Shown: positions 42,301-50,377, counted from the first letter of the stretch. The stretch is 64,000 nucleotides of DNA from Armatimonadota bacterium (GCA_019239955.1 JAFAZD010000289.1:1-64000); one strand, 5' to 3'. Numbers and translations: made by a program. Notes: generated by a model not told the origin, from the sequence alone.

Positions 42301-42783
42301 CAGGGTTTTCCATCCCCCACTCTTGTTACGCCCTTCGATACGGCACTGGTAAGAGTCACCGGCATTCTCCCAGATCAGGGTCGCGCCGGAGACGTGCCGC
42401 GCTCTCCCGAGGTCCGCCTGAAGCCACTGCGGATAGTCGCCGCTGCTGGCGCACCAGCGCGTGTCGACATTGCCGTCGAAAGCGTTCTCGGGCGGGTTTT
42501 CGGTCTGGCTGGTCGAGGCCGTCAGCCCGGTCCTGACGGCCTCACCCGGCTGGAACCGCCCCGCTTTGATCTGTCCATACGTAAGCTGAAACCGCCAGAC
42601 GCCGGTCATCGGCAGGTTCCAGGGGTTATGGGCGCGGAGCTGATCCGGCGGCATCGGCGCGGCCGCCGGTAAGGGCAGCGGGAGCGACGCGGGCGAGACG
42701 CGCCCGACATCCTGCGCGGATGCGGGAAATGCAAGCGCGACGAGGAGCGGCGACAGGAGAAACGCGAGAGACCGGGTTTTCAT
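39358..42783 (-). CDS. Secreted GH2 beta-galactosidase with F5/8-type-C-like (discoidin) insert
   Basis: MKTRSLAFLLSPLLVALAFPASA signal; ENPPENAFDGNVDTRWCASSGDYPQWLQADLG; ICRHDFWADKGFALTEANWVKDLTLMKAANINAVRTSHY; WSLGNENPYG. Confidence 0.93.
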   Translation of the reverse strand: MKTRSLAFLLSPLLVALAFPASAQDVGRVSPASLPLPLPAAAPMPPDQLRAHNPWNLPMTGVWRFQLTYGQIKAGRFQPGEAVRTGLTASTSQTENPPENAFDGNVDTRWCASSGDYPQWLQADLGRARHVSGATLIWENAGDSYQCRIEGRNKSGGWKTLADATAAPGIGNGPVTLTPADVRYVRVTVTGTSGQHWASLREFQIRVTENGREVAWRPPAPKPVNGNLSAATRDAFATARFDDASWHDLPVPSNWEMYGYSLPTYDAVDNTVGLYRRWVTVPASWAGRRVYWHFDGALDGAEVFVNGQKAGYHESGYTAFDVDLTGLVTPGRRNLFAVRVSKTTPSDDCETGDFQCMGGIYRDTSLIAVPQTHVDDITVRTPLAANYKDATLFTQLSVKGTPGQAVAVAGRLMRGDGRPTAVTLTGQGRIQADGTARVTMRAPVKAPALWSAEKPNLYYVVFSMTSHGKPLERVEQRFGFRQIEIKNNVVLWNGMPIKCTGICRHDFWADKGFALTEANWVKDLTLMKAANINAVRTSHYNHAQRFLELCDEKGMYILDEVPYCWINDQVKDPKYAPYLLQRAQETVARDKNRPCVLAWSLGNENPYGIDSQEAFDLVEKTDPTRPAFVSGQDPASIKGQSWKDDHYPGPDSIDRYARDTRWGANITEHPHTFYEKEVQDYDPGASDLWSETLIKTWDKLWKAPNILGSFIWEWQNQGVADRNADTTTDFWYGPDHLRQENNKGIVSAYRVPKPEWWIVKSAYSPVVAGTRTVNPAGGACTVPITNHYSFTDLKELTCRWTALNGDANLQSGVLHLACAPMQSTTATFPAPTAMTALRLEFNHPDGTPVVAFNLAVEGVPLPAAPEAMAPGGALTAQGGPDTLTIQNSVQQITFDKRAGTIQSWRVNGRDVLLGGPTLNLGEAKSGSERGMYRAKQPPVPTDAHVTATPGTGGAMRVTVTSTVLAAAGGPTLGTLASTYDLKPDAEMTVAWTLNWTVPDIGLWEEGVKFAVPAGMTRMAWQRDSFFTDYPAGHLGEPSGTARAGDTLFRASKRGLHWMTLSDNSGAGLALLPTDVPLVGRADATVTGMALFASREVAGPHGLSGSWVADHAIRAVKGQSLFGSFTLRAINAPGLTAASLRK

Positions 42784-42960
42784 GATCGTCTTTCGGGATG
42801 TTGGAGTCCCACCCGGCGTTGAAACGCCGGGATCATCCTCCGGGAAGAAAAGTCCCTGCGGGACTGAAGAGGGCATGCCATGCCCCTCCGTCCTCAGCCC
42901 TGGAGGGGCTTCCTCCTTGCCTCGCCGGCCCGGCAATCCATTGCCGGATTCGCCGGAGGA

Positions 42961-44433
42961 CTATCGGTACTCCGGCAGGTAGTCCTTTTCGGCGTCGAAG
43001 AGTTCCAGCGTCATCTGCTTGATCTCGGCGGGACTGCACACGGCGGCGCAGAGAGGGTCGAGCATCAGGGCGTGGATGGCGGCCTCTTTGGAGCGTTCGA
43101 TGATGGCCTGGGCGGCGAGATCGAAGACGCGCATGTTGGAGTCGCAGAGGGCGGCCATCTGGGGCGGCAGATTGCCGTAGCGGGTGGGATTGACGCCGTT
43201 CTGGTCGATCATGCAGGCGACCTCCACGCAGCCGTCGGCGGGCAGGTTGGTGATCAGCGCGCCCGCGCCGCCGACGTTGTTGAGGACGTTGCCGTGGATG
43301 CGATACGGCTGATCCTTCTCACGCGCCTCGATGATCCAGGAGCCGTACTCCCAGGAGCGGGCGCGATCAGAGATGGGTTCCTCGCCGCGCAGCTGCCTCA
43401 TGCGGCGCTCGTCGGCGCCCTTGCGCCAGTTGGGCCAGTTGTCGGCGTAGAACGAGGAGCCGCCGTCGTAGCCGTCGCGCGAGTATTTCTCGATCAGGTC
43501 CTTGCGCTTGCGGTAGTAGGGCAGGTACTCGGAGAGGTGGCCGCTAGATTCGGTGATGAACGCGCCGAAGTGCAGCATCATGTCCTTGCGAACTAAGTCC
43601 TTGGCGTCGTTGGGGTTGGAGGGGCTGCCGGCGAGGTCCTGGCGGGCCTTCTCCATCAGAAGGGGGTAGAGGTCCTTGCCGTTGTGCTCCAGCTTGGTGA
43701 ACCAGGCCAGGTGATTGATGCCGGCGCACTCCCAGGTCATCTGCTCATAGGGGACGCCGGCGCGGCCCGCGAGCAGGTGGCTGGTGCCCTGGACGGAGTG
43801 GCAGAGGCCGACGACCGGCATGAACGAGGTGCGCCCGGCGGCCAGGCACATGATGTTCATCGGGTTGGTGTAGTTGAGCACGATGGCCTGGGGGCACAGG
43901 CGCTCGGCATCTTTTAACACGTCCAGGAACACGGGGACGGTGCGGAGGGCCTTGAACAGCCCGCCGGGACCGATGGTGTCGCCGATGCACTGATCGACGC
44001 CGTACTTGGCGGGGATGTCGTTGTCGAAGCGGACGCAGGCCGTGCCGCTGACCTCGATGCAGCAGACGATGTAATCGCTGCCGGGCAGCACCTGGGTGCG
44101 GTCAGGCGAGGCCTCCACCTTCCAGTGCGTCTTGCCCATCTGCTGGGTCTGGTTCTGGATGATCTTGTGCATCGTCTCCAGGCGGTCGGTGTCGATGTCC
44201 ACCAGGGCGATGGTGCCGCCCTGCTCGCCGGGGGTACGCAGGATGTCGTTGACCAGGGTGGGCGTGAAGCCGCTGCCCGCGCCGAGCATCGTCACCTTGA
44301 TGGGCCGGCGCATCTGCCCGGGCAGGCCGACGGCCTCCGCGCTCTTGGTGTGGGCGGCGTGGCCCTCCTCTTTCTTCACCTCGGTCTTCTTCTCGGTCTC
44401 TTCGATTACGTCTTCGGTCACGGCAGTCGCCAT
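42961..44433 (-). CDS. GH4-family alpha-galactosidase/glucosidase-like protein
   Basis: KVTMLGAGSGFTPTLVNDILRTP; VLNYTNPMNIMCLA; GLCHSVQGTSHLLA; WECAGINHLAWF. Confidence 0.93.
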   Translation of the reverse strand: MATAVTEDVIEETEKKTEVKKEEGHAAHTKSAEAVGLPGQMRRPIKVTMLGAGSGFTPTLVNDILRTPGEQGGTIALVDIDTDRLETMHKIIQNQTQQMGKTHWKVEASPDRTQVLPGSDYIVCCIEVSGTACVRFDNDIPAKYGVDQCIGDTIGPGGLFKALRTVPVFLDVLKDAERLCPQAIVLNYTNPMNIMCLAAGRTSFMPVVGLCHSVQGTSHLLAGRAGVPYEQMTWECAGINHLAWFTKLEHNGKDLYPLLMEKARQDLAGSPSNPNDAKDLVRKDMMLHFGAFITESSGHLSEYLPYYRKRKDLIEKYSRDGYDGGSSFYADNWPNWRKGADERRMRQLRGEEPISDRARSWEYGSWIIEAREKDQPYRIHGNVLNNVGGAGALITNLPADGCVEVACMIDQNGVNPTRYGNLPPQMAALCDSNMRVFDLAAQAIIERSKEAAIHALMLDPLCAAVCSPAEIKQMTLELFDAEKDYLPEYR

Positions 44434-44541
44434 GATGAATTCTCCTTGTCATGCTGAGTCAGCACCGGCAATGTACGGCATGCAACAGAGGAAATCCTGC
44501 CCGATGACGAGAACCTTCCCGAAAAAGGGGAGGGAAAGAAC

Positions 44542-45642
44542 GTGACCCACACCGACGCGGCGGGAGCGCAGGACGCGGTGGAGTTCGCCTGGTTCGCGCC
44601 CTGCTGCGAGGATGATTGTGAGCTCCTCGGCGTGCCGGACCCGGCGCTGGCCTCCACACCGGAACACGTCCGCGAGGTCATCCGGGCCGCCGAGCGGACT
44701 GGCTTCCAGAACATCCTGCTGCCCAGCGGCTTCAACACCGGCGTGGACAGTTGGACGACGGCCGCCGCAGTCGCCTATGAGACACACACCCTCTCGCTGT
44801 TGCCCGCAGTGCGGGTCGGCGAGTCCCATGTGCCGATGTTCGCCCGCGCCGCCGCCAATCTGGACCGGATGCTGGGCGGGCGACTGAACGTCAACATCAT
44901 CTCCAGCCCGATCGTCGGTCTGCCCCCGGAACCGTCGGCCGTGCGTTACGGGCGCACACGAGAGTTCATGCACTTGCTGAAGGCCTTCTGGACTCAGGAG
45001 CACGTGACGTTCGCGGGCGAGTATTTCCAGTTTGACCTCAAGGCCGACCTGCCCCGCCCGGTCCAGCCCGGCGGGCCGCCCCTGTACTTCGGCGGCGCCT
45101 CGCCTGAGGCCAAGCGGGCCGCCGCGGCGGAGGCCGACGTCTACCTGTTCTGGGGCGATACGGTCCTCGCCATCCGGGCCGGCATCGTCGAGATGCGCGC
45201 CCTGGCGGCAGAGCAGGGCCGCACGCTGGTCTACGGCCTGCGCGTCCATGTCATCGCCCGCCCTACGGAAGAGGACGCGCGGGCCGCCGCGGACCGTCTA
45301 GTCAGCCGTCTGAGCGCCGACGTCGGAGAGACCATCAAGCAGCGGGCGCTGGACCGTGAATCGGTCGGCAAGGCGCGGCAGAACGAGCTTCTGGCGCAGG
45401 GCGACTGGGCGGATACATCCCTCTGGACGGGGATCGGGCGCGGGCGCGGCGGATGCGGAACGGCGATCGTCGGCAGCTACGACCAGGTGGAGGCCAAATT
45501 GCGGGAGTACATGAACGCCGGCGTGCGCGCCTTCATCCTCTCCGGTTATCCGCATGGCCCCGAGGCCGCCCGTTTCGGCCAGCACCTCCTGCATCGCTTT
45601 GCGCGCACGACCTGCCGAGAGATGCTCGGCCGCGAGGGCTGA
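44542..45642 (+). CDS. LLM-class flavin-dependent oxidoreductase (alkanesulfonate monooxygenase SsuD-like)
   Basis: EFAWFAPCCEDD..., LLPAVRVGESHVPMFARAAANLDRMLGGRLNVNIISSP; PLYFGGASPEAKRAAAAEADVYLFWGDT. Confidence 0.9.
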   Translation: MTHTDAAGAQDAVEFAWFAPCCEDDCELLGVPDPALASTPEHVREVIRAAERTGFQNILLPSGFNTGVDSWTTAAAVAYETHTLSLLPAVRVGESHVPMFARAAANLDRMLGGRLNVNIISSPIVGLPPEPSAVRYGRTREFMHLLKAFWTQEHVTFAGEYFQFDLKADLPRPVQPGGPPLYFGGASPEAKRAAAAEADVYLFWGDTVLAIRAGIVEMRALAAEQGRTLVYGLRVHVIARPTEEDARAAADRLVSRLSADVGETIKQRALDRESVGKARQNELLAQGDWADTSLWTGIGRGRGGCGTAIVGSYDQVEAKLREYMNAGVRAFILSGYPHGPEAARFGQHLLHRFARTTCREMLGREG

Positions 45643-45688
45643 CGTGTTCCCTCCGCCGTCACCCGATCTATCGAGACCGGCTCACGCC

Positions 45689-45865
45689 TCACCGATCTGC
45701 TATCCCTGAAGCCTTGCCATCTCCGGCGATGGGTCCGGGACCCGCCACGTCGTCACGCGTAACGGCTTCTCCCCACGCGCGTAGGCGATCCCAACCCGTC
45801 AGGCCCACCCCCAGCAGGTCGTCCAGCCGAGGACTGGCTGCCTGTGCGGCCGGTTGATCACTCAT
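45689..45865 (-). CDS. 58-aa small protein / possible second RiPP precursor or accessory peptide
   Basis: MSDQPAAQAASPRLDDLLGVGLTGWDRLRAWGEAVTRDDVAGPGPIAGDGKASGIADR; preceded by CAGGAGGAAGAAGCG Shine-Dalgarno; co-directional, last ORF of the cluster. Confidence 0.5.
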   Translation of the reverse strand: MSDQPAAQAASPRLDDLLGVGLTGWDRLRAWGEAVTRDDVAGPGPIAGDGKASGIADR

Positions 45866-45972
45866 CGCTTCTTCCTCCTGCGTTGCTACGGTCGGGAACG
45901 AACCTCCCGACGGAACTCCTCGGTGAGCGCCGCCTTTTCCGCCGCAGACAGGTCCACCGCAGCGCGAGACGT

Positions 45973-46440
45973 TCACTTGGCGAAAGTCGTCCTCGTCCGT
46001 CCGGTCAACACTCTCATGGCATGACGACAGTGACGACGCGGGTGACGTAGGGCGTAGAGGATCTGTCTCCAGGGCACGGCCCTCTCCGCCCCCACGACGA
46101 CACCGGCCACAGCGGCCTCCGAAACCGGCGGATCCGGGAAGACATTGCCGTCTCCCAGGCAGGAGAATTGCCGGGTGCCCGCCGGCCCCGGCGTGACGGC
46201 AATCACCCGATGCACCACCAGCACCCCCCCCAGGCAGTAAGCAATGACGTCTCCCACCGCAATGTCCTGCCGCCCGCATTGCAGGCGCAGGCGGGCACCG
46301 GGTAGGAATGTCGGGGCCATACTCCCGCCTTGCAGGGTGATCCAGATTTCGCGCCGCGCCCCCTGCCAGAGGGCGCAGAGCGCATCCAGCCGGGCCGGGT
46401 CGAGGGCGGCCTCGGCGACACGCGCCGTGTCCTCGCTCAT
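45973..46440 (-). CDS. S24/S26-family peptidase-like protein (signal-peptidase-I fold) of RiPP-type cluster
   Basis: WITLQGGSMAPTFLPGARLRLQCGRQDIAVGDVIAYCLGGVLVVHRVIAVTPG; ATGA overlap with HprK-like gene. Confidence 0.82.
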   Translation of the reverse strand: MSEDTARVAEAALDPARLDALCALWQGARREIWITLQGGSMAPTFLPGARLRLQCGRQDIAVGDVIAYCLGGVLVVHRVIAVTPGPAGTRQFSCLGDGNVFPDPPVSEAAVAGVVVGAERAVPWRQILYALRHPRRHCRHAMRVLTGRTRTTFAK

Positions 46441-47420
46441 GCCATCTGCTCCGCAAACGACAGCAGAATCCGGGCGGTCACATCGGGCGGCCCCACGATC
46501 AGTCGGCGGCAGGGGTGGCGGGTGACGATCTCGGCGGCGGCCTCCAGCCGGGCCGACGGGGCAGGGTCGCCGTGTCCCATCCCCCGCGCCAGGCGCAGGG
46601 CCGCCTCGCCACCGGGGATCGGCTGCAGGGCCGGCGGGCCGAAGCCATCCAGAAAGAACAGAAGGACGCTCTCCTGAGGGCAGGGCCGCGTGGGCCTGGG
46701 CAGGGAGACGGCGTATTTGGGATCATCGGGCTTGGCCTGGTACCAGTGTCCAGTTGGGGGACTTTCCAGCAGACTCCGGCCGCCGGGCCGCAGGGCCAGC
46801 CCACGCGCCCTCACAAAGAGCCGGCCGTCGCGCCGGTCAATGAACGCTCTTTCGTCGTTAAAGAAATCCGCCCCCTGCGCCGCCAGGGCGCTGGCGAGGG
46901 TGCTTTTGCCGCACTTGCTGGGGCCGAGCAGGACCAGCGCGGTGTCGCCGTGCGCGCAGACGGCAGCGTGCAGGCTGACCAGGGACGACTCGCGCAGCAT
47001 CAGCCAAGTTAGAGTTAATTCTAGGTACAGCGGCCAACGTTCGGGGGCCAGGACACGGAGAACTCCGTCGCGCAGTTCCAGGGATGACGCTCCGGCAAAC
47101 ACGGAGTCGGCATAGAGATGTGATGACGAGGCGGTAAACGGCGTAAACCGGCACCCTTCAGGAGAGTGCAAAAACGCTGAGAGGTCTTTCGGCTCCGACG
47201 CACACGTCCAGCCAATCTCTGGGACGCCGTCTTCCAGTGAGACTCGGATCTCGGAGCCAGGCGCCCACATCTCCTCCGGCAATGCGGTAGGATGAGACGG
47301 CCGCACTCCGAGCGACGAGTCCAGAACCAGCCGACACGACCAGCCGGCCATGTCGACGGACAAGTTGGTCTCAGGCGCCCTCTCCGCTCCCCCCAATAGC
47401 AGGTTATGGTCACTTACCAA
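46437..47420 (-). CDS. HPr-kinase-like (HprK-type) serine kinase of RiPP-type cluster
   Basis: LVLLGPSKCGKSTLASALAAQGADFFNDERAFIDRRDGRLFVRARGLALRPGG; HprK-like Walker A. Confidence 0.8.
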   Translation of the reverse strand: MVSDHNLLLGGAERAPETNLSVDMAGWSCRLVLDSSLGVRPSHPTALPEEMWAPGSEIRVSLEDGVPEIGWTCASEPKDLSAFLHSPEGCRFTPFTASSSHLYADSVFAGASSLELRDGVLRVLAPERWPLYLELTLTWLMLRESSLVSLHAAVCAHGDTALVLLGPSKCGKSTLASALAAQGADFFNDERAFIDRRDGRLFVRARGLALRPGGRSLLESPPTGHWYQAKPDDPKYAVSLPRPTRPCPQESVLLFFLDGFGPPALQPIPGGEAALRLARGMGHGDPAPSARLEAAAEIVTRHPCRRLIVGPPDVTARILLSFAEQMA

Positions 47421-47486
47421 AGTCGGGATTGCTTTCTAATTCTTGAGGATAGCAAAAATCCTGCCAATCCCCTCTGCCATAACCGG

Positions 47487-48785
47487 CTAGAATGCCACCG
47501 GCAGCGCGGCAAGTGATCGGAATCGGAAGAGGCATTCGGGCTTCCACTGCGGCGTCCGCGTGGTCAGGCGCATTCGCGGCAGTGCTTGCAGGAGACATGT
47601 GAAAGCGATCCGCGCCTCAGTTCGCACCAAAGCCGCCCCCAGGCAGTAGTGGATTCCCGCACCGAAGGCCAGATGACGATTTGGGGTGCGCGTAATGTCA
47701 AAGCGATCGGGATCAGGGAACTGACCGGGATCGCGGTTCGCGGCACCGAGGAAGGTCTCGACACGCTGACCAGGAGAGATCGTGATGCCCTGAAGGGTGA
47801 TGGCTTCGCGGGCGCAGCGGAACGTTCCACGTTGCACGGGGCTTTCATAGCGCAGCATCTCCTCTACGGCCGACGGCATCAGTTCCGGACGGCTCTTGAG
47901 CAGTTCGTACTGCTCCGGGTGGCTGAGCAAGGTCAGCATCCCGTTGGCGAGCAGGTCCACTGTGGTCTCGAAGCCCGCAATCAGCAACAGCATACAGGTC
48001 CCGACCAATTCCTCGTCGGTCAGCCGATCATCCGCGTCACGCGCCGTGACCATTGCGCTGATCAGATCCTCACCAGGCAGATCACGCCGGGCGCGCACCA
48101 ACCCGTCAAAATAGGCCTGGAGTTCCGTCAGCCCTTTTCTGGCGACACAGCGTTCCCCGTCGGTGATCCGTTTCGTGTGTGCCTGGACGATCTGGTTGGA
48201 CCATGCCGCAAACTGTTCCCAGTCTTCCACAGGAATCCCCAGCAGTTCTGAGATGACCATAACGGGCAACGGCAGAGCAAAGGCAGGAATAAAATCCATG
48301 CCGCCGTCTGCCCGCACGCCGGCAATAAGTGCATTCGCGATCTGTGTAATGCGAGATTCCAAGTTCGCGACACGCGCGGGCGTGAACGCCCCGCTACTCA
48401 GGCGGCGAAGGCGAGTATGATCGGGGGGATCTGTCCCCTGCATCGTCCTAGCGAGAACGCCGAGTTGCCCGTCCGGGACGAGAAATTGGGGATACTTCGA
48501 TACCCGAGCCTCTTTGAGAATTGCGGCGACATCGTCGTAGGCTACCACCAGCCAAGAACCACCGGTACCACCGGGGAATTGACGCCAGTATGGAGTGCCG
48601 ATCTCGCGCAAGACCTGATACGTGGGGTAGGGATTCGCAAAAAACGCTGAGCTGCTAAGATCCATTTCAACTTCCGTCCTCACTCCCAAAGCCTCTCCGC
48701 CGGCGGATTGCTGGGGGGTCGTTGAGCGTGTATTCAATTCATGGTGTGTAATTAAAGCATGCCCGCCAGGTGACGGCCGCTCCAT
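47487..48785 (-). CDS. Cytochrome P450 (start may be internal Met at 48665)
   Basis: Heme motif LAFGAGIHYCLGAALVRTEARIAF; I-helix LLLIAGFETTVDLLANG; ExxR EEMLRYESPV region. Confidence 0.95.
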   Translation of the reverse strand: MERPSPGGHALITHHELNTRSTTPQQSAGGEALGVRTEVEMDLSSSAFFANPYPTYQVLREIGTPYWRQFPGGTGGSWLVVAYDDVAAILKEARVSKYPQFLVPDGQLGVLARTMQGTDPPDHTRLRRLSSGAFTPARVANLESRITQIANALIAGVRADGGMDFIPAFALPLPVMVISELLGIPVEDWEQFAAWSNQIVQAHTKRITDGERCVARKGLTELQAYFDGLVRARRDLPGEDLISAMVTARDADDRLTDEELVGTCMLLLIAGFETTVDLLANGMLTLLSHPEQYELLKSRPELMPSAVEEMLRYESPVQRGTFRCAREAITLQGITISPGQRVETFLGAANRDPGQFPDPDRFDITRTPNRHLAFGAGIHYCLGAALVRTEARIAFTCLLQALPRMRLTTRTPQWKPECLFRFRSLAALPVAF

Positions 48786-49805
48786 TCACGGAGTAGGAGT
48801 TCGCTGTCCGGCGCGAGGAAGAACAGGACATGCTGCTCCCCTCGGCTCAGGCCGGCCGGCCGCCTCCCGAGCCGCCGCGAGGGCATTCGGGAGCGCGACG
48901 GCCCGCCCGCCGATCCTGGAGATCAAGGACTGCATAGTGCCCGCCCGACCGACCTCTAGGAACAGCCGGACACCGTCCTGCTGCATCCGTTGTACGCCGG
49001 GCATCAACTGAGATGGCGACATGGCAAGCTGTGACCAGTGGGTGGCGTCAAAACCTGCCTCCATCCAATCCCCTCGACAAGTGGAAAAAAGGCGCCTTTG
49101 CGTGTCTCGGCGCGGGATGGGCGCCATCGCGGCCTCAAACGTCGCACATCCTTCCCGCAAAAGGCACGAATGAAAGCCCCAGGGCAGAGGAACCGGCTGC
49201 GTCTTGTACCCCGCGTTGCTCAAGTCTCTTAGGAGCGCCGCGACCGCCGAGCGCTCCCCCGACACCACCGTGAGTTCAGGCGCCAGCAGGCAGCCGATCG
49301 ATATCCGGTCGCCGAACGGCGCGATGGCCTGTGCGCACTCCGGCGCGGATAACCAGAGGAAGGCCATCCGACAGCCCTCCGCGTCCGGCTCGAGCAGCCG
49401 GCCGGTCAGGACCGCAACTTGGAGAGCTTCCCGGAGGTCCAGGGCGCCGGCCGCGTATGCGGCGGCAACTTCGCCGATACTGAGGCCGATGACGTTGCCG
49501 GCATCGAAGCCGTAGTGCCTCAGCAGCCGGAACAGGGCGATCTGGAGACTGACCTGGAGCGGGAATAATAATGATGCACGCGTGACAACCGCGTCCTGAG
49601 GAAATGCTGCGAGTCTGCCCTTCAGCGACCATCCCGTCTCCTCGGCGAGCACCGTGTCACATTCCGTGAGCAACTCCTCGAGGTGTGGCTCGCGCACACT
49701 GAGAGACCGTATCCAGGAGACCTCGATGGGCGTACACCCTCCAAAGGCAAACGCCATCTTCTCCCGCGGCAGGAGATCCAGCCAAGCGAACAGGCTGTCA
49801 AGCAT
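48786..49805 (-). CDS. Stand-alone acyltransferase (malonyl/acyl-CoA:ACP transacylase-like)
   Basis: NVIGLSIGEVAAAYAAGALDLREALQVAVLTGRL (GxSxGE nucleophile elbow); PLPWGFHSCLL (downstream His); LEVGRAGTMQSLI. Confidence 0.88.
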   Translation of the reverse strand: MLDSLFAWLDLLPREKMAFAFGGCTPIEVSWIRSLSVREPHLEELLTECDTVLAEETGWSLKGRLAAFPQDAVVTRASLLFPLQVSLQIALFRLLRHYGFDAGNVIGLSIGEVAAAYAAGALDLREALQVAVLTGRLLEPDAEGCRMAFLWLSAPECAQAIAPFGDRISIGCLLAPELTVVSGERSAVAALLRDLSNAGYKTQPVPLPWGFHSCLLREGCATFEAAMAPIPRRDTQRRLFSTCRGDWMEAGFDATHWSQLAMSPSQLMPGVQRMQQDGVRLFLEVGRAGTMQSLISRIGGRAVALPNALAAAREAAGRPEPRGAACPVLPRAGQRTPTP

Positions 49806-49842
49806 ACGATGTCATCCTCCAGTGAGAGAGCGGGATCACGGC

Positions 49843-50160
49843 CTACGCGCCTGAAAACCCCTCACCCCTCTCCAGCAACCCACGCGCCGACAGATCCGCC
49901 ACCGCTGCGCGGATATCTTCATCCAAATCGGTTTCCGCAGGAATGGGAAAGGCCGAGCGCAGCCGCTGGACACAGGTCGCCAGCGTCGTCTCACCATCAC
50001 AGCACTCCCAGATCAGGGCTGCGCTGGCATTCAAAAAGTGGACCCGGCCATCCTCCGGCTCCCGGACCAGCAGATCACGCCCCGCCGGCCTCACGGGCAG
50101 GTCCCGGCGCCGAGGTAGCAGGCCGCCGGCCGTTCTCTCTTCTTTCGTATCCGACATCAA
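49843..50160 (-). CDS. PqqD-family RiPP recognition element protein
   Basis: RPAGRDLLVREPEDGRVHFLNASAALIWECCDGETTLATCVQRLRSAF. Confidence 0.88.
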   Translation of the reverse strand: MMSDTKEERTAGGLLPRRRDLPVRPAGRDLLVREPEDGRVHFLNASAALIWECCDGETTLATCVQRLRSAFPIPAETDLDEDIRAAVADLSARGLLERGEGFSGA

Positions 50161-50200
50161 TGATTGCTTCCTTCCAGCATTTTTCTTGGTCTATCAAAGT

Positions 50201-50236
50201 GGCCGGGCGTGGGCCGTGAACCGCCCATGCCCGGCC
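50201..50236 (-). terminator. Strong intra-operon hairpin between precursor peptide and pqqD-like gene (possible attenuator/RNA stabiliser)
   Basis: Minus strand GGCCGGGCATGGGC-GGTTCACG-GCCCACGCCCGGCC, 13 paired positions with one A/C mismatch; no strong U-tract. Confidence 0.65.
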
Positions 50237-50245
50237 GGAAGCCTC

Positions 50246-50377
50246 TTAATAGTACGGCCCACCGCCAGATGCTCCCCACACTTCCATGGATTCCAGCAGT
50301 TCCGCTTCGGTATAAGAACTGATAGCGGGCTTTTCGTAGGGAAGTTGGGTCTCCTCGACAGTCTCTGTTGTGTTCAT
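50246..50377 (-). CDS. Candidate RiPP precursor peptide, 43 aa (not in ORF track)
   Basis: MNTTETVEETQLPYEKPAISSYTEAELLESMEVWGASGGGPYY*; SD AGGAGGTGAGCG-ATG; start overlaps the stop of the upstream isoprenoid-synthase-like gene (ATGA, 50374-50377). Confidence 0.85.
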   Translation of the reverse strand: MNTTETVEETQLPYEKPAISSYTEAELLESMEVWGASGGGPYY

